21,564 nt of DNA. Source: UBA5734 sp964528645. Its GTDB lineage: Bacteria; Bacillota; Clostridia; Saccharofermentanales; UBA5734. Both the position numbers and the translations under genes were made by a program. The stretch's first letter is position 1. Every line of letters begins with the position of its first letter. Positions 5,614-13,312 of the stretch are shown one piece after another. The stretch spans positions 1 to 21,564 of the forward strand of contig CAZGSR010000041.1 in assembly GCA_964528645.1 (NCBI GenBank). The letters run 5' to 3'. Under the pieces are notes generated by a model. It was not told the DNA's origin, made no database searches, and saw nothing but the letters and a program-made list of their open reading frames with translations.

Positions 5614-6708
5614 GTGGCAACTGCAACTTTGAAATGCCCCAATTGCGGCGGCGGTCTGAAATTCGATCCGGAAAAGCAAAAATCAGTCTGTGAATACTGC
5701 CTGAGCACGTTCACGAGCGAAGAATTGGCTGCGGCAACCCAGGCAGCCGAAGCCAAAGCGGAAAGAGCAGCCAGAACCGAAGCAGCAGCTGGATCTGCGG
5801 TGGCTGGTACAGAAACGGCCGCCCAGGGCTCAGAAGGCCATCTGGCCGGCTATATCTGCGACAGCTGCGGTGCGGAGGTCGTGACCGAGGCCACCACCTC
5901 GGCGACGTTCTGTTTTTACTGCCATAATCCGGTCCTGATCACCAGCCGTCTGACGGGCGAATTCCAGCCGCACAAGATCATCCCTTTCCAGTACGACCGC
6001 GACAAGGCGATCGCGACCTTCCGCCACTGGGCCAAGTCACATCGCTTCGTGCCGCATTCGTTCTACAGTGCTTCGCAGCTCGAGAAAATGACCGGGCTGT
6101 ACCTGCCCTACTGGATGGCGGACTACGACGCCCAGGTGGATTTCGCGGCGCAGGCGGTTGTTCGGCGCGTCTGGGTGTCCGGAAATACGGAATTCACCGA
6201 GCACAAGGACTTTGCGGTTGAACGCAAAGGCAACATCGAGGTCGACAATATCCACGAACTGGCTCATGGCAAGATCGACAGGACCCTGATCGAAGCCATT
6301 GCCCCATTTGACGAGGCGCAGGCAACTGATTTCAATTTGTCATATTTGAGCGGTTTTCTGGCTGAGAAATACGACATTGAGCGCGGTCAAGTCGAGCCGA
6401 TGCTGGAAAGCCGGGCCCGTGACTATGCCTCTTCCCTGCTGCGCGAATCGATCAGCGGCTACAGCGAAGTCCACGAGCAGAAAAACCAGGTCGACCTGGC
6501 CCTGAAAAACTGGTTTTATGCCCTCTTCCCGGCCTGGGTCATGACCTACCGCTACCATGGCAAGACCTACATCTATGCGATCAATGGCCAGACCGGCAAA
6601 GCGTATGGCGAACTGCCGGTCAGCAATCAACGCCTGGGGGTGGCTTCCGCCATTCTGGCTGCAATCATCCTGGTCCTGGCGATCTTGGGAGGGCTGTGGC
6701 TATGGTAA
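5614..6708 (+). CDS. TFIIB-type zinc-ribbon membrane protein, YdjG-like, 364 aa
   Basis: The N-terminus carries a zinc ribbon of the TFIIB type (CPNCGGGLKF, then CEYC). An Ala/Glu-rich stretch follows (about 30-70), then a second ribbon (CDSCGAEV, then CFYCHNP). The middle region contains aromatic motifs such as LYLPYWMADYDA and WFYALFPAWVMTYRYHGKTY, typical of the YdjG-like family. The C-terminus is one strong membrane helix (ASAILAAIILVLAILGGLWLW). In B. subtilis, YdjG, YdjH and YdjI form a membrane set linked to PspA; I infer the same kind of complex here. The start is GTG 5614, with AGGGGGTG about 11 nt upstream and no better start in frame. It lies 56 nt after the SPFH gene, and its end overlaps the next gene by 7 nt. 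DNA binding by the ribbons is not implied. Confidence 0.85.
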   Translation: MATATLKCPNCGGGLKFDPEKQKSVCEYCLSTFTSEELAAATQAAEAKAERAARTEAAAGSAVAGTETAAQGSEGHLAGYICDSCGAEVVTEATTSATFCFYCHNPVLITSRLTGEFQPHKIIPFQYDRDKAIATFRHWAKSHRFVPHSFYSASQLEKMTGLYLPYWMADYDAQVDFAAQAVVRRVWVSGNTEFTEHKDFAVERKGNIEVDNIHELAHGKIDRTLIEAIAPFDEAQATDFNLSYLSGFLAEKYDIERGQVEPMLESRARDYASSLLRESISGYSEVHEQKNQVDLALKNWFYALFPAWVMTYRYHGKTYIYAINGQTGKAYGELPVSNQRLGVASAILAAIILVLAILGGLWLW

Positions 6709-7565
6709 GCGCATATTCGACAGTAAAATCGATCAAAGAAAACCAGGCAATAAGCCGACGCTGGCTTTTCATGGGGCTGATCATCGTCTTCATCCTGATT
6801 TTCGGCTCGGTGCCGCTTCTGGCTGAAAGCCGTCTCGTTGTCGACCAGGCGGGGCTTTTTTCCGCCGCAGAAGCCAGTGATCTGGCCGGACAGGCGGACC
6901 GGATCGGACAGGCTTATGGCTTGGAGATGATCGTGGTCACAACGGACGATGCCGAGGGCAAAAGTGCCCGCGACTATGCCGATGATTTTTACGACCAGAA
7001 TGGTTATGGCATCGGCGCAGATAAAAGCGGTATTTTGTTCCTCCTGGATCTCGACAATCGTGAGGCATACATTTCCACGGCCGGCAGTGGCATCCGCTAT
7101 CTGACGGACCAGCGGATTGAAAGCGTGCTCGATGCTGTTTTTGACGCTGGCCTCGCGGATGGGGACTATTTTGCAGCCAGCCAGGCATTCCTGACGGCAA
7201 CCGAGGCGTTTCTGATCCAGGGGATCCCGGCTGATCAATACACCGTCGAAGAGCAGGGTCCGAACACCTTGACCGCTCCCGAGGGACTGGCCGGTCTGGC
7301 TGTATCCGGCGTGTCCGGGCTGGCCTTTGCCCTGGTCAACAAGAAGCGTTACAAAGGCAATCCACGGCCTGCCTTTTTTGACTACCACCGCAACAGCCTG
7401 GTCAGCATGGGTGTAGTCGCGGATAACCTCGTCAATTCACGCGTGACTTCGCGACCCTTGCCCAGGCCGCAATCGACGGGCGGGCCGGGATCCGGCGGCG
7501 GCCGTAGCACGGTCCATCGCTCGGGTGGTGGCAGTTTCCACGGAGGCGGCGGCCGGAAATTCTAA
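6702..7565 (+). CDS. TPM-domain membrane protein, YdjH/YgcG-like, 287 aa
   Basis: A basic N-terminus is followed by a membrane helix or signal anchor (about 24-40, LFMGLIIVFILIFGSVPLL). Next comes a TPM domain (about 44-175), recognised by VVDQAGLFSAAEASDLAGQ, LEMIVVTTDD, YADDFYDQNGYG, SGILFLLDLDNREAYISTAG. A second hydrophobic stretch lies near 197-216. The C-terminal tail is Gly/Ser/His-rich and ends GGGGRKF, as is usual in this family. TPM proteins are membrane-associated; some are acid phosphatases, but no activity can be claimed here. ATG 6702 is preferred because GGGAGGG lies 8 nt upstream; GTG 6696 would be only 2 nt away. The start overlaps the previous stop (ATGGTAA), so translation is probably coupled. 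It is the last gene of the operon. Confidence 0.87.
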   Translation: MVSAYSTVKSIKENQAISRRWLFMGLIIVFILIFGSVPLLAESRLVVDQAGLFSAAEASDLAGQADRIGQAYGLEMIVVTTDDAEGKSARDYADDFYDQNGYGIGADKSGILFLLDLDNREAYISTAGSGIRYLTDQRIESVLDAVFDAGLADGDYFAASQAFLTATEAFLIQGIPADQYTVEEQGPNTLTAPEGLAGLAVSGVSGLAFALVNKKRYKGNPRPAFFDYHRNSLVSMGVVADNLVNSRVTSRPLPRPQSTGGPGSGGGRSTVHRSGGGSFHGGGGRKF

Positions 7566-7600
7566 TGCTGCATCAGGGTTACCCAATGTACCTGCACATG

Positions 7601-7640
7601 AAAAGACCAGCCTGAGGACATGCTCACCGGCTGGTCTTTT
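7601..7640. terminator. Bidirectional terminator between converging operons
   Basis: AAAAGACCAGCC (7601-7612) is the exact reverse complement of GGCTGGTCTTTT (7629-7640), with an inner TGAG/CTCA pairing. T-runs appear on both strands, so it can end the TPM operon from the left and the FAD-dehydrogenase operon from the right. Confidence 0.9.
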
Positions 7641-7666
7641 ATTTGCGGAAAGGTAAGGAATGACGC

Positions 7667-9052
7667 TCAGAGCCTTTGCAAAATGCTGCGGGCCGCGATG
7701 ACGCCACTGGCTCCGGCTTGCGACAGTCCGCGCGTGATGCCGGCCCCATCGCCAATGGCATAGAGGTTAGGCAGGCTGGTTTCGAGATCGCTGTTGAGGT
7801 GCAGGCGCGAGCTGTAGAATTTGACCTCGACGCCATAGAGCAGGGTGTCGTAGTTGGCGGTGCCGGGGGCGATTTTGTCCAGGGTATGGATCATCTCGAT
7901 GATGTTGTCGAGGTGGCGTTTGGGCAGGACGAGGCTAAGATCGCCTGGGGTCGCCTCGAGTGTCGGACGGACGAAACTCTGGGCCAGGCGGTTGGCATTC
8001 GTGCGCTGGCCATCGACGAGGTCACCGAAACGCTGGACGATGACGCCGCCGCCGAGCATATTCGACAATGACGCGATCCGCTTGCCATACTGGTAGGGTT
8101 CCTTGAACGGTGACGTGAACTTATTGCTGACCAGCAGGGCGAAATTGGTGTTTTCGCTGCGCAGGGACGGATCGGTGTAGCTGTGGCCATTGACGGTGAT
8201 GATGCCATCGGTGTTTTCCGTGACGACATAGCCATAAGGGTTCATGCAGAAGGTGCGCACGGCGTCCTTATACTGCTTGGTGTGGTAGAGCAATTTGGCT
8301 TCGTAGACGGCATCGGTGATTTCCTTGAAAACGATTGCCGGCAATTCGACCCGCACGCCGATGTCGACCTGGTTGTTCAAAAGCGGCAGCTTGAGCCGGT
8401 GGCACTGGTCGCTGAACCATTCGGCACCGGAACGGCCCGGGGCCGCGACCAGGTACTTGGCGGTCATTTCGCCCTGGTTGGTCTCGAGGCGATAGCCTTT
8501 TTCCGGATCGGGGTCAAAGCTGACAACCCGGGTGTTGCAACGCAGGTCGAGGTGTTGGGTGAGGTACTCGGACAGGGCAGCCAGGATCTCCTTGTTGCGC
8601 TCGGTGCCGAGGTGCTTGCAGCGGGCATCGAGCAGATGGAGGTCGTGGCTGATCGCCCGGTGGCGGATCTGCTCGGCTGCCGGAGTTGAGGTCGAAAAGA
8701 CCTCGGTCGTGGCACCGAACTTCTGGTTGATCTGGTCGACGTATTCGATCAGGTCCAAGACCTCGCGGTCGGAGCGGTAATCATTGAGCCAGCCACCGAA
8801 CTGAGTGGTGAAGTTGAATTTACCATCGGAATAGGCGCCAGCGCCGCCAAAGCCGCGCATAATGCCGCAGGAACGGCAATTGATGCAGTGGTCGACCTTT
8901 TTGTCGATGATCGGGCAGGCGCGCCGGTTGATCGACTCGCCCTGCTCAAGGAGGGCTACTTTCAGATCAGGCCGGGTTGTGATCAGTTCATAGCCGGCAA
9001 AAATGCCGGACAGGCCGCCACCGATGATGATGACGTCAAAATGTTGGCTCAT
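7667..9052 (-). CDS. FAD-dependent dehydrogenase, COG2509 family, 461 aa
   Basis: The N-terminus is a Rossmann dinucleotide-binding fold (DVIIIGGGLSG, residues 6-16, then the acidic VALLEQGES turn). A conserved-looking Cys cluster follows: C46 (RACPI) and C56-x2-C59-x2-C62 (HCINCRSC), then RGFGGAGAYSDGKFNF. The C-terminus has the second FAD signature (NLYAIGDGAGITRGLSQAGASGVIAA). This arrangement fits the uncharacterised COG2509 FAD-dependent dehydrogenases. The Cys spacing might bind an iron-sulfur cluster, but that is a guess. The substrate is unknown. The start codon lies only 4 nt after the stop of the DUF975 gene and its weak GAGG site is inside that gene, so translation is probably coupled. 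The length is normal for the family and the frame is intact. Confidence 0.88.
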   Translation of the reverse strand: MSQHFDVIIIGGGLSGIFAGYELITTRPDLKVALLEQGESINRRACPIIDKKVDHCINCRSCGIMRGFGGAGAYSDGKFNFTTQFGGWLNDYRSDREVLDLIEYVDQINQKFGATTEVFSTSTPAAEQIRHRAISHDLHLLDARCKHLGTERNKEILAALSEYLTQHLDLRCNTRVVSFDPDPEKGYRLETNQGEMTAKYLVAAPGRSGAEWFSDQCHRLKLPLLNNQVDIGVRVELPAIVFKEITDAVYEAKLLYHTKQYKDAVRTFCMNPYGYVVTENTDGIITVNGHSYTDPSLRSENTNFALLVSNKFTSPFKEPYQYGKRIASLSNMLGGGVIVQRFGDLVDGQRTNANRLAQSFVRPTLEATPGDLSLVLPKRHLDNIIEMIHTLDKIAPGTANYDTLLYGVEVKFYSSRLHLNSDLETSLPNLYAIGDGAGITRGLSQAGASGVIAARSILQRL

Positions 9053-9056
9053 GGGA

Positions 9057-10196
9057 TCAGGTGTCCTCGCTCTCAGGTTTTTCTTCAGATTGTGTTCCAG
9101 TCAGATCGGAAGGTTCGCTGGGTGTCTCAATTCCTGCTTCTGTCGACAGATCAGACGCAGTAGCAATCTGCCCCGCTGTTTCGTAGGCTGGTTGGCTGAT
9201 CGCAAGAAAACCAAAGTCCTCCATGGTGGCCAGGCCCTGGTTAACAGCGTTGCGGCGCAAGACGGCGTAGAGCTCGGCCTGGGTAGCCCGGTAGTACGGA
9301 GCGACAAAGATGATGCCGATGACGAAAGCCAGCAATCCCAGAATGTACCAGCCAATGAACGAAAGGTCAAGCACGAAGGTGTCGAATTTGTGCCCTTTCA
9401 TCATCTGGCGGGACAGACGCAGGGCACGGCGGAAGCCGATGCGCGGATTGTCACCGAGGATCCAGCGGGTCTGGCGGTAGGCGTACGAGCGGTTGATCCA
9501 GGGAATCGACAACAAGGTCGCCAGAAGAAGCGTACCGATGGCTACAGCTGCAATCACAGCGATCTGAGTCTGGTTATTGGCAAAAAATTCCCCAAACTGC
9601 TTGTTCCAGTCCTGGAACTGGCCCGGACGGTCTTGCCAATTCCATTGCCGGTACCAGTTCTGGCCAAAATTCCAGCCGGCTGGCAATTGCAGCGGATTAA
9701 ACAATCCCAGGTAAATGCCGAGTGTGATGCCAGCGCCGGCAAATGCTAGCAGGGGCAGCAACGACCAGATCCAGAGCCAGAGATACATCCAAAACATCCC
9801 ACCGACAGCAGGTAGCCAGGTTTCTGCCCGGAACAGGCTGAACAGCTGGCCCAGTGACGGTGTCGGCTTGGATTCACGATTGCGGGAGAACCAGCGGGCC
9901 TCGCCGGCCTCGATCACAGTCGAGAAAAAAATCCGGAATAAAATGCCGATCAACGCAGCCAGACTGACGGCAGCGATGATCAGGCGGACCCAGACGCTGT
10001 CCAGTACATTGGCCCAGTCCGCCCAGGCCCAGTTCATACCGGCCATGCGATCGACATCCCGGTCATTGAGACGATAGGAAAACAGGCTGGAATTGCCAGC
10101 CAGAATCCCGGCGATCACGGTGACCAGCAAGGCCATCCAGTAGCTGCCAGTCAGGCTTTTCTTGGCATTGGTTTTCAGTTCTGAGCGAGTCCACAT
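9057..10196 (-). CDS. DUF975-family integral membrane protein, 379 aa
   Basis: The N-terminus MWTRSELKTNAKKSLTGSYWMALLVT is typical of the DUF975 family (unknown function, common in Firmicutes). Hydrophobic segments appear near 20-40, 65-90, 115-145, 205-230 and 270-300, giving a multi-pass membrane protein. Between segments three and four is an unusual Trp/Gln/Asn-rich loop (about 160-195: LPAGWNFGQNWYRQWNWQ). The last 60 residues are a soluble acidic Ser/Thr/Glu-rich tail. A good site, GAGGAG, lies 9 nt before ATG 10196. It is followed after 4 nt by the FAD-dependent dehydrogenase gene, forming a two-gene operon. A possible link is that the membrane protein anchors or exports something related to the dehydrogenase, but nothing in the sequence shows this. 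Confidence 0.85.
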   Translation of the reverse strand: MWTRSELKTNAKKSLTGSYWMALLVTVIAGILAGNSSLFSYRLNDRDVDRMAGMNWAWADWANVLDSVWVRLIIAAVSLAALIGILFRIFFSTVIEAGEARWFSRNRESKPTPSLGQLFSLFRAETWLPAVGGMFWMYLWLWIWSLLPLLAFAGAGITLGIYLGLFNPLQLPAGWNFGQNWYRQWNWQDRPGQFQDWNKQFGEFFANNQTQIAVIAAVAIGTLLLATLLSIPWINRSYAYRQTRWILGDNPRIGFRRALRLSRQMMKGHKFDTFVLDLSFIGWYILGLLAFVIGIIFVAPYYRATQAELYAVLRRNAVNQGLATMEDFGFLAISQPAYETAGQIATASDLSTEAGIETPSEPSDLTGTQSEEKPESEDT

Positions 10197-10289
10197 AAGT
10201 AATTCTCCTCATGATGTTAAACTAAAGATGGCGGTTGATCCGACAGGCCCTCCGGCAGGATAGGCCCTTCACGCAGACAGACACCCTCT

Positions 10290-10295
10290 ATTATA
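10290..10295 (-). promoter_or_regulatory. Candidate -10 box of the DUF975 operon
   Basis: A perfect TATAAT lies on the minus strand 93 nt before the DUF975 start. There is no matching -35 at the usual distance. It lies back to back with the argJ promoter candidate in the 174-nt divergent gap. Confidence 0.4.
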
Positions 10296-10305
10296 GCGAA
10301 TTCAA

Positions 10306-10334
10306 TTGCAGACCGCTTGGTTTGATGGTAATTT
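10306..10334 (+). promoter_or_regulatory. Candidate argJ promoter
   Basis: TTGCAG (10306-10311) and TAATTT (10329-10334) are 17 nt apart, with TGG directly before the -10 (extended -10). It lies 36 nt upstream of the argJ start. No ARG box or T-box leader could be recognised. Confidence 0.45.
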
Positions 10335-10370
10335 TTAAGCAAAGTCTTTGCTGATTGCGAGGTAAGAAAA

Positions 10371-11582
10371 ATGATTCCTGTTGCTGGTTCGATCACGGCT
10401 CCCAAAGGATTTGCGGCTACTGGTGTGGCCTGTGGCTTAAAAAAAGACAATCGGCTCGACCTGGCCCTGGTGGTCAGTGAAGTTCCGGCAGTGGCGACGG
10501 GTGTTTTCACCAGAAATGTCGTCAAGGGTCATTCTCTGCAGCGCACCATGGATATGATCAAAAGTGGCCTGGCCAGTGCCGTCATCATCAACAGCGGCAA
10601 TGCCAATGCCTGCGTCGGCGAGGCTGGCTACCGGGATGCCGAGACCATGGCCGACCTGACCGCTGCCGAATTGGGCTGCCCGGTCGAGCAAGTCCTGACC
10701 GGCTCGACCGGCGTGATTGGCAAACGGCTCGACCTGGCCGCCATTCATCGCGGCGTCCAGGAAGCTTGTGCCAGTCTGGCCTCCTCGGAAGAAGCCGGCC
10801 ATCGGGCCGAGCAGGCGATCATGACCACTGATCTCGTGCCGAAGGAATGTGTCGTGAGCTTCGAGCTCGAGGGCAAGACGATCACAGTCGCCGGCATGGC
10901 CAAGGGCTCCGGCATGATCCACCCCAATATGGCCACCATGATCGGCGTCCTGACGACCGACTGTGCGGTTGAGCACGATGTCCTCTCTTCCCTGCTGAAA
11001 ACGTCCGTCAATCAGACCTTCAACCGGGTCTCTGTTGATGGCGACACCAGCGTCTGCGACATGGTCATCGCCCTGGCCAATGGCAAGGCTGGCAACACAG
11101 CGATCCGTTCCGTCGACAGCGCTGCCGCGCAGCAATTGCAGAAGGCGATCACGATCATCAGTACCCAGCTGGCACGACTAATTGCGCAGGATGGCGAAGG
11201 CGCCACCAAACTGGTCGAGATCCAATGCCAGGGTGCCCGGTCAGCCGATGATGCCTACAAGATCGTCCAGGCCGTCGGCAAATCGCCGCTGGTGAAGACT
11301 GCCATTTTTGGTGAAGACGCCAACTGGGGCCGGATTCTGACGGCAGCCGGCTACTCGGGGGCCGAATTCGACCCGGAAACCTGCGACATCTTCCTCGGCG
11401 ACCTCAAGGTCTGTGAGAATGGCACGGCCCTGTTGTTTGACGAGGCTGCTGCCAAGGTCATCCTGCAGCAGAAGGAAGTCCTGATCCGCATCCTGCTGCG
11501 CGAAGGGACTGCCTTCGACCGCTTGTGGACCTGTGACTTCTCGTATGACTATGTCAGGATCAATGGCAGCTATCGGACGTAA
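10371..11582 (+). CDS. argJ: Glutamate N-acetyltransferase / amino-acid acetyltransferase ArgJ, 403 aa
   Basis: ArgJ transfers the acetyl group from N-acetylornithine to glutamate in the cyclic arginine pathway; some members also use acetyl-CoA (the ArgA reaction). The full-length protein shows the family hallmarks: GFAATGVACGLKK at the N-terminus, NSGNANACVG (74-83), TGSTGVIG (110-117) as the oxyanion-hole region, and KGSGMIHPNMATM (178-190). Self-cleavage before T189 makes the alpha and beta chains and frees the nucleophile Thr. The C-terminal EDANWGRI motif is present; the usual extreme C-terminus (YVRINGSYRT) is intact. GCGAGG lies about 10 nt before the ATG. No other arg gene is in the window, so argJ is separated from any argC/B/D cluster. 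Whether it is mono- or bifunctional cannot be read from the sequence. Confidence 0.96.
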   Translation: MIPVAGSITAPKGFAATGVACGLKKDNRLDLALVVSEVPAVATGVFTRNVVKGHSLQRTMDMIKSGLASAVIINSGNANACVGEAGYRDAETMADLTAAELGCPVEQVLTGSTGVIGKRLDLAAIHRGVQEACASLASSEEAGHRAEQAIMTTDLVPKECVVSFELEGKTITVAGMAKGSGMIHPNMATMIGVLTTDCAVEHDVLSSLLKTSVNQTFNRVSVDGDTSVCDMVIALANGKAGNTAIRSVDSAAAQQLQKAITIISTQLARLIAQDGEGATKLVEIQCQGARSADDAYKIVQAVGKSPLVKTAIFGEDANWGRILTAAGYSGAEFDPETCDIFLGDLKVCENGTALLFDEAAAKVILQQKEVLIRILLREGTAFDRLWTCDFSYDYVRINGSYRT

Positions 11583-11593
11583 GTAGCTGCCAT
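11563..11593. terminator. Stem-loop spanning the argJ stop codon, between converging genes
   Basis: ATGGCAGCTA (11563-11572) is the exact reverse complement of TAGCTGCCAT (11584-11593), with an 11-nt loop that contains the argJ stop codon. The fic stop codon begins at the next base. T-tracts are poor on both strands, so termination is plausible but not certain. Confidence 0.45.
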
Positions 11594-12736
11594 TCAATCT
11601 TTATTGAAAAGATCGATATACCTTCTGTAGATGAAGACTTTCTTGCGTTTGCGGTTGTCCAGATTGCTTAGAATGTTTTCTTCGCAGAGTCGTTCTAAAA
11701 GACGGCTGCTGGTTGCAGGACTGGCCCCTAGTTTTTTAGTTGCTTCTTCAATACTGATGGTCGGTTTATCAAACAATCCTTCATAGATGGTCAGCGCATT
11801 TTCACTGGTGCGTCCCATCGCATTTATCTTTTTCAAATCTTCTTCACGCAAGGCAGAAACGCTTCTGGCAATTTCTACCGCCTCCCTGGCTGTCTCGATG
11901 ACCCCAGTCAAAAAGAATTTGATCCACGTCTCATAATCGCCTTTGGCATGAATGTTGAATAAACACTCATAATAAGCCTGTTGGTTGCGTTTGATGAATT
12001 TGGATAGATACAAGGTCGGTTTATGCAGCAGGTCGTTAGCAGCAAGATAAAAAGCAATCAGAAGTCTGCCAACACGACCATTTCCATCTAAAAACGGATG
12101 AATCATCTCAAACTGGCTATGGATCAAGGCCGCTTTGATGAGGGGTGACATCCGGTCGTTTTCATGCATGAATCTTTCGAAACTATCCAGACAGCTGTTC
12201 AAATATTCGACCGCAGGGGGAATGTAGGTGGCAGTCTTGATTGAATAGCCACCAATCCAGTTCTGTGATCTCCTGAACTCCCCCGGTGTTATATTTTCGC
12301 CCCGGACGCCTTCCATGAGAATCGCATGGATTTCCCTGATCAATCGCAATGAAAGTGGCAGCGTTTCCAATCGGTCGAACCCATAACCGGTCGCCTTGAC
12401 ATAATTCTCAATTTCTTGAACATCGTTGGGAACTTCATCGGCCATTCCAGCCTCTGCTTTGATCAAATCTGAAAACGTCGCCTGTGTTCCTTCAATCTGA
12501 GACGATAACGTTGCTTCTTTTCTGGCATACAGATAGACAAAATAGTTTGGTGACAAAAGTGTGTCTGTCAATTCGTCCAATCTTCCTAAATATCTATTCG
12601 CTTCTGAGATCAAATAGATCATTTCATCATCAAACTGAATGCCCGGATTCAGAGGTGGAAGTGGTGCAGGGACAAAACATTCATACTCTGAACTGCTACT
12701 TCCAATTTTTATGCTCTTACCAGCCCTGTTTTCCAC
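11594..12736 (-). CDS. Fic family protein with N-terminal inhibitory motif and C-terminal HTH, 380 aa
   Basis: Fic proteins usually transfer AMP from ATP to a Ser, Thr or Tyr of a target protein. The core motif HPFLDGNGRVGR (213-224) is complete, with catalytic His213 and the anion-binding GNGR. Upstream, S78-SQI-E82-G83 fits the [S/T]xxxE[G/N] inhibitory helix, placing it among self-inhibited (class II type) Fic proteins. The Fic_N-like N-terminal region includes FVPAPLPPLNP. The last 75 residues look like a winged helix (TISIEEATKKLGASPATSSRLLERL). The start is GTG 12736, with GAGGAG 7 nt upstream. The gene is visibly AT-richer than argJ and clpE and stands alone, which suggests acquisition by transfer. 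No partner antitoxin gene is adjacent; inhibition is within the same chain. Targets are unknown. Confidence 0.93.
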   Translation of the reverse strand: MENRAGKSIKIGSSSSEYECFVPAPLPPLNPGIQFDDEMIYLISEANRYLGRLDELTDTLLSPNYFVYLYARKEATLSSQIEGTQATFSDLIKAEAGMADEVPNDVQEIENYVKATGYGFDRLETLPLSLRLIREIHAILMEGVRGENITPGEFRRSQNWIGGYSIKTATYIPPAVEYLNSCLDSFERFMHENDRMSPLIKAALIHSQFEMIHPFLDGNGRVGRLLIAFYLAANDLLHKPTLYLSKFIKRNQQAYYECLFNIHAKGDYETWIKFFLTGVIETAREAVEIARSVSALREEDLKKINAMGRTSENALTIYEGLFDKPTISIEEATKKLGASPATSSRLLERLCEENILSNLDNRKRKKVFIYRRYIDLFNKD

Positions 12737-13030
12737 TCAATCACTCCTCACTTATGGCATTGAAATGATTATTACATTTTTTACGTGCATTTAAAGATAT
12801 TTTTTGAACACAATTTAATTTTTTCTGCATTTCGCGTCTTTTTTTGAATACAAAGCCCCCTTACCTCAATGACACGATTTTGCTTGTTGACAGGGGCTAC
12901 CTGGCCGCAGGTCTGGCACCCGGGATGGAACATTCCGCGAATGGGGTCGGTCTACCAAAACTGCACTAATCAAATGGGTCTCAAAAACCCTGCAGCAGAG
13001 GCTTTTCCAGACCAAGCCTAGATCTTCCCC

Positions 13031-13084
13031 AAAAGTGCTCCGACATAGGAAGGGAAGTTTCCGCCGCTAGGTCGGAGTACTTTT
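13031..13084. repeat. 14-bp inverted repeat with one mismatch
   Basis: AAAAGTGCTCCGAC (13031-13044) matches the reverse complement of GTCGGAGTACTTTT (13071-13084) except for one base. A nested GGAA/TTCC pair lies in the 26-nt loop. T5 follows on the plus strand. It belongs to the REP-like cluster. Confidence 0.8.
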
Positions 13085-13199
13085 TCGGAACATTTTCGAT
13101 GAGGCGTCAACCTGCTGCGGCTGTAAGCTTCACAAGCGCATTCCAGATTTTCCCAATAAGTGGACCGACCCCAAAAACGGAACATTCCGCGTACAGTGC

Positions 13200-13219
13200 C
13201 AGACTTAGCCGTAAGTCTG
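13200..13219. repeat. Perfect 8-bp palindrome, CAGACTTA-GCCG-TAAGTCTG
   Basis: The two arms are exact reverse complements around GCCG, flanked by TGC and ACCCC. The hairpin at 13248-13275 has a related form (CACACCT ... AGGTCTG), so the two look like diverged copies of one palindromic unit about 50 nt apart. Confidence 0.85.
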
Positions 13220-13240
13220 ACCCCAATTCGAGAAGATTCC

Positions 13241-13275
13241 AAAAAAAGTGCCACACCTAGCCTCAGGTCTGGCAC
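13241..13275 (-). terminator. Intrinsic terminator of the uvrA-clpE operon, formed by a REP-like palindrome
   Basis: On the minus strand GTGCCAGACCT (13275-13265) pairs with AGGTGTGGCAC (13258-13248), with one mismatch in 11 bp and a 6-nt loop. T7 follows at once. It lies 38 nt past the ClpE-like stop codon. Confidence 0.8.
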
Positions 13276-13312
13276 CAAAATCGGAACATTTCCTCCGAAC
13301 GTGTCACGTTTT

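Larger units (their letters stand above)
12905..13310. repeat. Cluster of REP-like palindromic repeats
   Basis: The gap between fic and clpE (12737-13312) contains no convincing gene. It holds repeated words: CGGAACATTCCGCG-type (near 12926, 13087, 13169, 13282), GGGGTCGGTC (about 12943) with its inverse GACCGACCCC (about 13163), and GGTCTGGCACC (about 12910 and 13267). It also holds several hairpins described separately. AGCCCC/GGGGCT (about 12854 and 12893) is another distant pair. The style resembles REP elements mobilised by Y1-type (RAYT) transposases, but no such gene is in the window. The first 100 nt after fic are AT-rich and otherwise featureless. Confidence 0.7.

Noticed and set aside
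12905..13310. CRISPR array
   Set aside because: The repeated words are palindromic, irregularly spaced and of differing length, with no uniform spacers and no cas genes.
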